Assembly: GCF_029227915.1 (NCBI RefSeq)
Contig: NC_079881.1
Coordinates: 7,376,001 to 7,440,000 of the forward strand
Source: Hydractinia symbiolongicarpus
Taxonomy: Eukaryota; Cnidaria; Hydrozoa; Anthoathecata; Hydractiniidae
Direction: 5' to 3'
Length of the DNA stretch: 64,000 bases
Shown here piece after piece: positions 47,433 through 57,393 of this stretch. The stretch's first letter is position 1; the number at the start of each line of letters is the position of its first letter. The position numbers were made by a program, and so were the translations under genes. Below the pieces are notes generated by a model, which was given only the letters and a program-made list of their open reading frames with translations, was not told the DNA's origin and did not search any database.

Positions 47433-48185
47433 CCCTATTCGGTCCGGGGTTTTTCGAACATACTATGACCGGGGGGGGCGGATTCCGCCCCCCCTCAATA
47501 ACTTTTCATAGGATTGTTCAAATTGAATCAAACTTGGCACACTTATAGTACGTCATAAAAGGAACAAAATGGCGCTAATAAACTTTTGCTTGCGTCAGCA
47601 CATTTTCTGTGACGTCATCAGAAGCTTGAAAATTGTCAAAAATGCCACTATCTGCTTAAAATATAATTACTTTCGTTCTAGAGCGAATTTTTACATTCTG
47701 TTTGAAGTTTCTGAAAGCTAAATAAAAGGTATTTAACATATCTTCCGGTTTTTATATGGATCGGATAAAAAATTGCCAAAAATTGCCCGAAAATCCGTTT
47801 TTTTTCGATTTTCGGGTGAAATCCGACAAAATCGGGAAATCGGATTGGTCACGTGTTCAAATTATTCAAAATGATTCTTCTTGATGAAATAAAGTTGTGT
47901 TGCAAGTTTCAAGTTCTAAGGATAATCCTAACAGGAGTTATTATACTTTCCCCATTATAAGGACTTCATAGAGATTTTTAGGGGTAGTTTCGAGTAATGG
48001 CCAATATCAAAGCCTCTGAAAGGTATGGGACCTAAAAAATTAGCTTGCAGGTGTCTAATAGATAAATGTTGAAACTCAGTAAGTATCATAGCCATATAAC
48101 CAAGCAATCAGGAGTTATTAAAAAAAAACCGTCAGGGGGGGGCGGAATCCGCCCCCCCCCCCCCCCCCCCCCGGACCGAATAGGG
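47433..48185. mobile_element. piggyBac-like MITE, full length
   Basis: Bounded by TTAA (47429-47432 and 48186-48189) with terminal inverted repeats CCCTATTCGGTCCGGGG / CCGGACCGAATAGGG. Just inside lie long G or C tracts (GGCGGATTCCGCC-type palindromes). Non-coding. It sits nine bases past the stop codon of the copy B terminal exon. Confidence 0.92.
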
Positions 48186-48197
48186 TTAAATGACATC

Positions 48198-49552
48198 TCA
48201 TGAATTATGACGCACCTTTTCTTTATTACTGCGTGTCACATGTCCAAGATCACTTCCTTCTTCTGCTGAGGAAGATGATGTTTTTAGATTTTGTATTATT
48301 TCTACTCTCTAAAAATGAATTCTATGAGTCATTGTAAAAGAATTGTTACAAGTAAGTATAAAAGCTTAAATATTAAAGTCATATTTTAACGAATGAGACG
48401 TTGTCGTGGTAATTAATTTCTATGTTTATTATTAGCACATGTGTACAATTACAAACCTTTTCTGGTGGGGATGCATGTACACCTCCCAGAATGTTCTCAT
48501 CGATCATAGTGATTATTGCCATGTGTAATGAATTCTGAAATGAAATTATTTTTCTTACGAAATGATTGCGTCATATTCACCACTAAGGTTCTAATATGCA
48601 TCAGCCATAATGTATGTTGGGATGTAGGGATGAGAAAAGAATGAAAAAGCTTTTTTTCCAGGAAATGTTCACAAATGTCTTGACAAAGCAACATGTGTTA
48701 CCACAACAACAACAACTACGTGGGAATTTTTACGCTTCCCCCATTTAAAAAAATCAACATAATAGACTAGCTTTGTTTACAATAAAATGAAAGCTAACTT
48801 CCCCATAGAAACTTTTATTCACTCATAAGTAAACTACGTTACATGTTGCATAACTTTCTCTATGAACATGTAAGTTCCTAAAAAAATTTAAAATATGTAA
48901 AGTGTATATAGTTAGCTTTCTGCATAACACGATATTTCGAAACTTTGGAGCTAGCATTTCATAATTTTTTTGGCGTATCCAGCGAATGAATAGAATTTTC
49001 ATTTTGGGCATATCAAGAATATCTTTTAACTTTCGTAAAGAAGGAACATTTATCTTAAAAAAATAGCGTAAACTTTCGGATAACTTCTTCTCCCATTTAA
49101 CGTCATACTTTAATGCAATAAATCTCTGTTGGTAAGAATACAGCCTATGCCGGAAGCGGTAATCCGCTAACACAATGACCACGTTGCGAGATTTAAGCTG
49201 GTGGAAAAAAAGAGCTAAACTTTCGGAAGTATAGAAAATGTGGCCCAATATGGTTGAGTATTGAGGAAAACTTTTTACTTTAAAAACACCCCCTAAAGCA
49301 GCTTGGGGCTGTCATGTGAGAATTTACCATGAATAAAACAAATGAATTCAAGCAATCTCTGTCAGGGGTTGAAATAATTTTCTAAACTGTTTGATCTTCT
49401 TCTAAGCAAGAGAAAGTACATTTTCTGTAAATTTAACGGCATTACTTAGCAACTGAAATACACTGTCAAAAGTCACGCATTAGGTGCGTGGTAAATATGT
49501 TTACCTTTAAAAAGAATGCAATAATTGCAGCAATTATAAGTGGTGTCTTCAT
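48198..49552 (-). CDS. small secreted modular protein, family member 3 (block B)
   Basis: Minus strand exons: 49505-49552 (signal peptide MKTPLIIAAIIAFFLK, donor GTAAAC), 48457-48534 (after TTTCAG; NSLHMAIITMIDE then NILGGVHASPPEK, 26 residues) and 48198-48308 (after TTTTTAG; RVEIIQNLKTSS, EEGSDLGHVTRSNKEK, then VRHNS and TGA). All phase 0; about 78 residues. The middle exon keeps an S-x-H-M-A start like the modules of the gene at 7794, which ties the two groups together. The donor after PPEK is GTTTGT; the readable extension has the first Cys of the loop (VCNCTHV) but a two-base loss removes the last one. The VP-x-CS of its paralogues is VRHNS here, so the end has diverged. Function unknown. 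Confidence 0.5.
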
Positions 49553-49649
49553 TTAGCTGTCTTCTTTTTTTTCCTGATTTCTGATTTGGTATTGATTCTC
49601 TCTGCGACTTCAATTATTAGATGATTGTAATTCACATACAGAGCTTACG

Positions 49650-49657
49650 AATTTATA
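49650..49657 (-). promoter_or_regulatory. TATA box of secreted-protein gene B
   Basis: TATAAATT on the minus strand, 105 bases before the ATG, in the shared context CAATGCTTGTATAAATT. Confidence 0.6.
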
Positions 49658-50119
49658 CAAGCATTGAAAATTGATTTCCTGATCTGCAATTTCCTAACTC
49701 CGCAATCAGAATTTGGAAAAATGGTCATGTTTTTTCTTCGTTTTCAAAAATAAACATAAAAAATGCGTTGTTGCTTTCTTTATTACGTTTATGCGTTCTT
49801 TATCATAAAGTAAAATCGGAAGTAGTTTTCCGAATGATAAGTATAATTATTAATACAAACATTTTTCCTGGCTCATGCATAAGTCTATGCCACGTTTTAA
49901 TTGTCATATAATTAAATTAGAATTTACTAATAGCGTAAAATTAAGGGGATTTAACGACTGAACCTAGAAAAAACGCACGCTGTGCATATTTCCGGCATGG
50001 TGTTTTGTGCAATTTTCTCGGCCTTTTAGTACGAAGTATTAACTTTACTCTCTGTGGTATCCAGAATAAAACTGCGGGGCAAAGGTTTTGAACAGACAGA
50101 GCTTGGCATTGCTAGTAAA

Positions 50120-51900
50120 ACTTGTAGTTGTACTTTCAGAGACTGTTAAAGTAAGCTTCTGTTTTTTTGCAGTGCAGTTGAGGAGACTAGACTAGAACCA
50201 GAAAGCTAGCTATGCTAGCTATGCTAGCTTTTGTGTACAGGATGTAGTAAAAAACACAATGTAGGTTTTCTTGAAAAGACATGTTTAGCATCTATCTACC
50301 TAGCTTAAATAAAACATAAGGTATATACAGCTATACATAACTAATCCTATTTCTCCCGAACATATATTTGTTTTAAACTTTAGGTAATATTCTTTCTAAA
50401 GGAGGCAGAACACATAACAAAAAAATAAACTCATATGCTGTTGATTTGGTTGAAAAAAGTTAAAAAACTGGATTAAGAAGTTCGTACCAGTTAATTAACT
50501 AAATAATTAGCTCAACGCCTAATTAATCTGTACTTACCTTCTAATTAGTTTGTATTGTCTTAACGAATCAGTCACAGATGAAATAACAATCGATTACAGA
50601 TTAAGTAACAATTTTCTCTGACTGCATGAAATACAACATGAAAACGTAAAGTGCAATATGATGAAAAAGAAAGATATTGAGTTCAAGCTTGTTAAGAGAT
50701 GCTTTTAGGCTGGTCTGATTAGCATGAAAAATGATTCTGTAATAGCTATACATTCCGAATTTCAGAATTTAGGCATTTAAAGCAGGGCGATAAGATTTTT
50801 TTTAAAGACAATTATAAATTTTGCCGCAACAATAGTAAAATTTCTTTTTACACAATACAATTTTGTTTAGGTGTATATGCATGTTACGACAATAACAGAC
50901 AAAGAGAGCCAATTATTATAGGTCTAAACGTATATATCCGATCTGTATCTGACTGACACATAGTTACGTTGATAACTCAATGCTACTATAATATATAGCT
51001 ACACTACACCCACACAACCATAATGCTAGCGTGATGAAGCCTCAACTTAGGTTTATAGAGGTTTACGTCAGCAAAAGTCCCCCGCAAGACAAAATGGAAT
51101 TAGAGACAAAATGGAATTAGAGACAAAATAGAATTAGAAAGTTTGCATGTTCTTTAAAAATACTAAGTACTTAACTAGCTAGCTAGGCATCTTCAGTAAA
51201 TTCTAATCACAAAACCCTCTGAGAATTATGTGACCTGGTTGCTAGCTATAGGTAGCTAAAAGTACTTTCACTTTTAACTATACTATAAAATAAAGATAGC
51301 TAAAAATCATAATTAAAAAAGTGTATAGCTAGCTACCTTGGTTTGCATAACCTTTGTAGCTACAAAAGTACGTCTTGGACCTTTGCTAGCTAGCTATAGA
51401 TGGCTGAAAACTTTAAAATAAATATATATTTAAAATTTGTATGTAGCCAACACTGCAATCATGTTTTCTCAAAGCAAAAACTGAAAATACTTTAGCTAAC
51501 TTGTTTCTGATTAAAAATAAAACCCCATCAATGATTTCAATCCAAGATTGTTTTGCATAAATTATAGCAATACGGTGTTCTCGGTGGTCCGCATGCCATT
51601 CTTAACAAAATGACCAAATTTTGAAAAAATTAAAAATCCGCACGAATCGTAATATATATAAAAACTGAAATCCTAGGTAAATAATAGTAATAATAATATA
51701 TATGAAAATGTTTCTCTGATGTGTTACAAACTGTAGAATTTCGGAATTTCACACCTGAGGAAACGACTGTGCAAATTGTTGCATTTTTCTCAATGTGGAT
51801 AGGTTATTGCTGACGTCATCAATATTTGAACAGTCCGTTTTTTTCGTTGCCTCTTTGCATATGTGGATTATTTTCAGGGGATTATCTGCCTTGTAATAAT
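50120..51900. other. spacer between blocks B and C; TAGC-rich, no gene
   Basis: Rich in GCTAGCTA words (for example 50206-50232 and about 51175-51395). A GCTGACGTCATCAATATTTG segment of the R2 type occurs near 51808. No exon supported. Confidence 0.5.
51088..51138 (+). repeat. 17-bp tandem repeat, 3 copies
   Basis: Three units of GACAAAATGGAATTAGA, the last with one substitution. Confidence 0.9.
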
Positions 51901-53525
51901 AACTAGTTGTAACTAGTTAATATAGTTCTCAATAGAGTTCAAAAGAAGCAATTCTCTTTACTGGATGCAAAACATCACAGCCTCTTTACAAGATTTCGAT
52001 GTTACGTTAGCCCGTTAATAGGCACATGGTACTGTTATTAAAAGATAAATACTAATTGTGAGGATGGTGTAGAAAGTTTCGTAATTTTCTACAATGCCGT
52101 ATGTAAATTTGCTGCATTCCAGTTAAAAAAGCACATAATTGGATACTAAATTCCAATACTTTGACTACGTGGAACGGTAACTAAATATGTTTTAATTGTA
52201 ATAATATGAGAGCAAAACAACAAACTTAGGGAAGGAAGCAGATAGAAGAAGCGTTGAAAATTAAAAAAAATGTTTTTAAAACACAGTTTACGATATTTTA
52301 CTGAAAGAAATTAAATTTTAAACAAGATCTGTCATCTGTAAAAGTACTCGTAACACTGTGAAAATTTTAGCAGGGATTATCCGTCATACATATTCATCAA
52401 ATCGATATTTCCTGCATGCTTGTCCGTGTGTTAGCGTGAAGCAATGCCATTTACTTAAACGGAGGTTAATTCTAAGATTATGGATGCAATCATAATGGCG
52501 TTTTCGATTACAAGCCCCTTGTTATGAAAATATTCTACAGACAGTCAGCGAGTATTCTAATCTAAATATAAAATAAATTAGAATAATAACAATTAAAAAA
52601 TTATGATACAATATGTAGTCATACATTAAATAACAAATAAAAAACCGATTTGTAAAAAAATGGCAGTAGAAAAATCACAGATTAAAGAACATTTGGATGG
52701 GAAATTTGTTTGTTTAATTATTACAGTTGTGCTCGAAAAAGTAAAGGGATTTGGAATTTACTGATGACTTTTATTATTTTCTGTAATAAATTTCAAATTT
52801 ATTAAATTGAAATGACGCAGTTCTTACTTTTGCTTAAATACATTGCTATGTTTTTTAGTTTAAATGTGCAATCCGTTAACCGAGAAAATAATTTAAATAA
52901 TTTTTAAAATAAATAATTTTTACAAATTTTTGCAAATTCTCGACATCGGCTAAATTCACAAAAATTGATTCCCGCAACATTTTTTATTCTTTTTGTACAA
53001 AAAATCCGCAGGAGAAAGACAAAAATGAAGGAAATGATGTCACAAGATATTCTTTTTTTCCACAATTCGTGACATTTAATTTTAACCAAGCATTAGAACT
53101 TGCAAATTTAAGGAAACTATTTGCTGGACAAATGTATTCACTGTGGTATTAGCAACTTATTTTTCTGGATAATGATGAAACAAAACATTTCTTTCGGTTA
53201 GTCAGGCTATTTTTAATGTTCTTTTGGTAAGTCTACAACTTAAACCGCATAAGTATGTCGTAAAAATTATGTGCGACGCGTCATCGTCGTATTTTTGTTC
53301 GCCTGAAGTACTAATTCCAGTAATTTAAAAAAAGATTATTCTAAAAATAATACAAAATAGTCAATTAGAAAATAATTTACCATTACGTCACCTAAAAAAT
53401 TTACATGGAGAATAGTATTATTTACGAAGCCTTAATTGAGGCCACCCAACAAATATTTTCTATAAGCACAGTCTATAACAGGGAAGTGATAAAATCGCAT
53501 GACTGTAAAAATTTGTTGTTTACTA

Positions 53526-54854
53526 TCAGCATTTAAATGAACAATGAGGTACTTTTTCTTTTTTATTGCGTGGCATATGTCCAAGGTTACTTTCTTCTTC
53601 GTCTGAGGGAGATGGTCTGTTTAGATTTCGTCTTGTTTCTGATGTCTATAAATAAAGAATAGTTGCATATCTCACGAAACTGTTGTATTTAATAACATCT
53701 CATGCCAATATATTTGTTTGGGTCATTGTGAAAGAATTATTTCAAGCCACGTTGTCGTGGTACTTAATTTTCCTGATTATTATAAGCACATATGTGCATA
53801 CTTACAAATCTTTTCTGGTGGAGAGGCAGTTACAACATCCACATTGTTCTAATTGGTAGGAGTGATTACGGTCATGTTTGATGAATTCTCGAAAAAATGT
53901 TTTTCGTACGACATTATTGTGTTATATTTACCACTAAGGTTCTATTCTATTCCTACCTGTGAAGCAACACTTTAACCTCCAAAAACCCCGTAATTTTTTT
54001 GCCTGCCTTCGCTAAAAGTAAAGCCGTGTAGATAAGTCTAACTAAACTTTCATCTTATAAGTATATTTTTGGTAGCAATAAATGCTCTTACTAAACTACG
54101 ATATTTTCATAAATAGATTGTTTAGTACAAGTTTGGTACATGCACGAGCTATAATAGTGTGTTTTAAATTTATACTTTGCATTTATCATCTAAAACATGC
54201 ATGTATAATATTGACATAGTGTTAGCAAAGACAATCTTTCTCAATTTACACTTGCGGTTTTTGATATCCAAGTTCGTGTCTAAGTACGGAAAAAAGAGCA
54301 GCGTTATTTTTTCCAAATAAAATTTGCGTCATGTTTGTTATATGTTTTTAATGTTTTCAAATTTTTCCTTATCACGTAGGTGTTTATAATAAAATATTGT
54401 GATATTTAGAACCGTTATATTGGTTTTGAAAGTAAAGTCAGCTATGTAGTGACTAGGTAAATTTGTGAAGCTAAGACATCCTTCTTCAGTACACACTGTC
54501 AAATAAGGTGTTCGTTTTCATTTGTAGAACCCAAAAATTATCCTTTCTTGGAGTATAATGTAAAAATTTAACATGAATAAAACATGTGACTCACTCACCA
54601 CTCACTGCTAGAGATTGCCTGAACTCAGTAAATTCAGGCAATCTCTAGCACGGATTAATATAATTTTCTAAATTGTTCCATCTTCTTCTAATCAAGACAC
54701 ATTTTAAACATTTTCTATTAATTTAAACGCATCACTTAACAATTAAATGAATTGTAAAAAGTCATGCATGAAGTAAGGCCATAAAGTGTATGCACAATAC
54801 GCTTACCTTTACAAAGAATGTGATGGTTACAGCAATAATAAGTATTGTCTTCAT
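53526..54854 (-). pseudogene. secreted modular protein, family member 4 (block C), probably decaying
   Basis: Minus strand: intact signal exon 54807-54854 (MKTILIIAVTITFFVK, GTAAGC donor). The middle exon 53810-53887 keeps its 26-codon length but has TAG at codon 13 (53849-53851), and its donor has changed from G|GTTTGT to G|ATTTGT. Splicing at the acceptor created by that same TAG (CCAATTAG|AACAATG) would skip the stop, leaving NNVDVVTASPPEK and, read on, ICKYAHMCL and a stop. The terminal exon 53526-53645 is open: TSETRRNLN, ESNLGHMPRN, KKEKVPHCSFKC, TGA. Either the gene is dying or it has moved to a shorter middle exon. The terminal exon aligns without gaps for 36 residues with copies A and B. 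Confidence 0.5.
54607..54649. repeat. perfect 17-bp inverted repeat with 9-base loop
   Basis: GCTAGAGATTGCCTGAA, loop CTCAGTAAA, then the exact complement TTCAGGCAATCTCTAGC. Block B has only the right-hand arm at the matching place (TTCAAGCAATCTCT near 49347), so the left arm is an added inverted copy. It lies in intron 1 of the block C gene. Confidence 0.85.
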
Positions 54855-54944
54855 TTTGCTGTCTTTTTCTTGATTTTTGGTTTATCATTAGATCTCTCTA
54901 CAATTCTTAGTATTAGAGATTGTAAATTAAATACAGCACTTATG

Positions 54945-54952
54945 AATTTATA
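54945..54952 (-). promoter_or_regulatory. TATA box of secreted-protein gene C
   Basis: TATAAATT on the minus strand, 98 bases before the ATG. Confidence 0.6.
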
Positions 54953-55380
54953 CAACCATTGAAAATTGAGTTTATATGTGTTGATGAAATTGTGGAACAA
55001 GATGTTTTTATTTTCCTTCCCCTTTCGAACATAAATTAAGAAATGCGTTGTTTTTTCTTTATTACGTTTATGCGTTGTCACGTTTCGATTGTCATATGAT
55101 TAAAGAGGAACTTACTAATATCGTTAAGATAAGAGCTTTCTATCTCTGACTTGTAGCTTTTTTAAAACCTCCACGTCGATCTCCTTCTTTCCCTGACTTC
55201 ATGGGACCACTGAACATTACAAAAACGTATGCTGTGCATATTTCCATCATAAGTTTTTTGTGCAATCTTTTCTGTCTTTTAAGTACGAAGTAATAACTTC
55301 ATTGCGTGGTATTCAGAATAAAACTGCGGTGCAATGGTTTTGAACAGATAGAATACGCTTTTAGTAGAAACTACGGTCCT

Positions 55381-56189
55381 CAGATTATCCCCCGACGTAC
55401 ATATCCTGGCATTTATGAAAAGGCTTATGTCGATTTGACATAACGTTAAAAACAATCAATTAGTTTTTTATCGTTGGTTATTCTGCACTCGGTGAAGGAT
55501 TTTCATTTCTAAATATATATGCACAGAACGTGAAAATCACAAAGCTGCAACATCTTTCTATATAAAAAGACCCGAAAACTTCGTAACCTGATAAAAATAA
55601 AGTCAACAGGCAAAAATGCACTTAAGAGAAAAGTTAAAATTAAAAAAAAGAAAAGTTTTATTTAAATTTGGCAGAATGTCAATAAAAGTCATTAAGAAAC
55701 TATTTTTATTTCCACAACTAAATTAATGATATCACGGGGTAATAACTAATTATAATGTGGAAGAATTGATTAAATATAAATGTAGAACGTTTGATAAAGC
55801 ATAAAGAAGATGTGGAAAATTATTACAACTTTTCAACTATGACAAATTTTAACTACAAAACGTAAATAACAAATTTAAAGCATGTAACATGACATTTATT
55901 GCATACTAGAGGCCCTAAAACTACTAGACTCACAAAGGACTCACAAAGGGAAATGTGTGCGTTATGTTACTTAGTAGTAAAAACATCGCAGTAATTTTAA
56001 AAACTAATGAAGGATTTTTGAAGGCTGAATGTAGAAGCGTTTTCTAGTATTTCCGATTATTCATGCGTCCTTAATTTGCCACTTTTCGTTGCAAGATGTT
56101 TTAATTAAGGAAAATCAGTGAAAAAATTTTCATGCTATGGACAAATAATGGGAAACATTATTTTTATTGAAATTGGTCTTTGTGTCGTC
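55381..56189. other. intergenic, nothing recognised
   Basis: AT-rich sequence between block C and the next MITE. It includes a CGACATAA-bearing R3-like fragment near 55425; no exon. Confidence 0.4.
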
Positions 56190-56193
56190 TTAA

Positions 56194-56881
56194 CCCTATT
56201 CGGTCCGGGGGGGAAGGATTCCGCCCTCCCTGACGGTTTTTTTTTAATAACTCCTGATTGCTTTGTTATATGGCTATGATACTTACTGAGTTTCAACATT
56301 TATCTATTAGACACCTGCATGCTAATTTTTTAGGTCCCATACCTTTCAGAGGCTTTGATATTGGCCATTACTCGAAACTACCCCTAAAAATCTCTATGAA
56401 ATCCTTATAATGGGGAAAATATAATAACTCCTGTTAGAGTTATCCTTAGAACTTGAAACCTGCAACACAACTTTATTTCATCAAGAAGAACCATTTTGAA
56501 TAATTTGAACACGTGACTAATCCGATTTCTCGATTTTGTCGGATTTCACCCGAAAATCGGAAAAAAACGGATTTTCGGGCAATTTTTGGCAATTTTTTAT
56601 CCGATCCATGTAAAAACCGGAAGATATGTTAAATAACTTTTATTTAGCTTTCAGAAACTTTAAACAGAATGTAAAAATTCGCTCTAGAACGAAAGTAATT
56701 ATATTTTAAGCAGATAGTGGCATTTTTGACAATTTTCAAGCTTCTGATGACGTCACAGAAAATGTGCTGACGCAAGCAAAAGCAATCCTATGAAAAGTTA
56801 TTGAGGGGGGCGGAATCCGCCCCCCCCACCCCCCCCCCCCCCCGGTCATAGTATGTTCGAAAAACCCTGGACCGAATAGGG
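56194..56881. mobile_element. piggyBac-like MITE, full length, opposite orientation
   Basis: TTAA at 56190-56193 and 56882-56885; ends CCCTATTCGGTCCGGGG and GGACCGAATAGGG. Internal order is reversed relative to 47433-48185 (AGGTCCCATACC on the left, AGTATGTTCG on the right). Confidence 0.92.
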
Positions 56882-57393
56882 TTAACTTGACGCCTGATTA
56901 ACATCTATGAAACACAAGCAGAATCAGACAAAAGTATTGTGTGAACACCTTTGAAGTAAATGAAGTAGACGTGAAAGATAAAGCATGTGTTAAAGCACCC
57001 GTCTCAAAAAATTACCTTTATTTCGACAAAAAAAACAATAAACGTCCATATTCCTATAAATGCTCCTAACATCAAATGTTGGGTTTGTTCCAGTTCATTT
57101 CGGTATTTTTTAAAAGTGTGTTTTACAAAAGCTTAAATTTTGCTAAATTCTGTAATTCTGGAAAAAGAAAATAAAACCGTTTTTACAAGCAAGAGAAATT
57201 TAATTGCTTTATTCAATATCCGTTATTTTCGATGGGCAGTAACCAAACGCTGTCTTTCAGGACCATACTTTTAAACTTTGATTCATTCTCAGAGCAACAG
57301 TGTCACAGGAAAAGAAGGGGAGCAAGTTGCCAGTTGTATATTTTGCTTAACTGCAATTGGTACTGCGGTATATGTAATTGATAAAAAACAAGT

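Larger units (their letters stand above)
45830..50120 (-). repeat. duplicated block B (inverted relative to block A)
   Basis: Matches block A (about 31.7-36.9 kb, inverted) and block C (about 52.0-55.4 kb, same orientation) from upstream of the promoter (AATAAAACTGCGG, ATGCGTTGTT, TTATTACGTTTATGCGTT) through exon 1, introns and about 2 kb past the last exon (AACGCCATTATGATCG-type segment). Identity is moderate with many indels, so the duplications are not recent. Confidence 0.7.
52000..55380 (-). repeat. duplicated block C
   Basis: Same orientation as block B and inverted to block A. Shared landmarks include AATAAAACTGCGG (about 55315), TTATTACGTTTATGCGTT (about 55060), the TATA and signal exon, both module exons, and CAATCATAATGGCGTTTTCG (about 52488). 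B and C are therefore a tandem pair. Confidence 0.7.

Noticed and set aside
48823-49248. 141-codon minus-strand ORF between exons of gene B
   Set aside because: It lies in the intron. The matching part of block A (about 33.5-33.7 kb) is homologous DNA but does not keep the frame, and no domain is visible.
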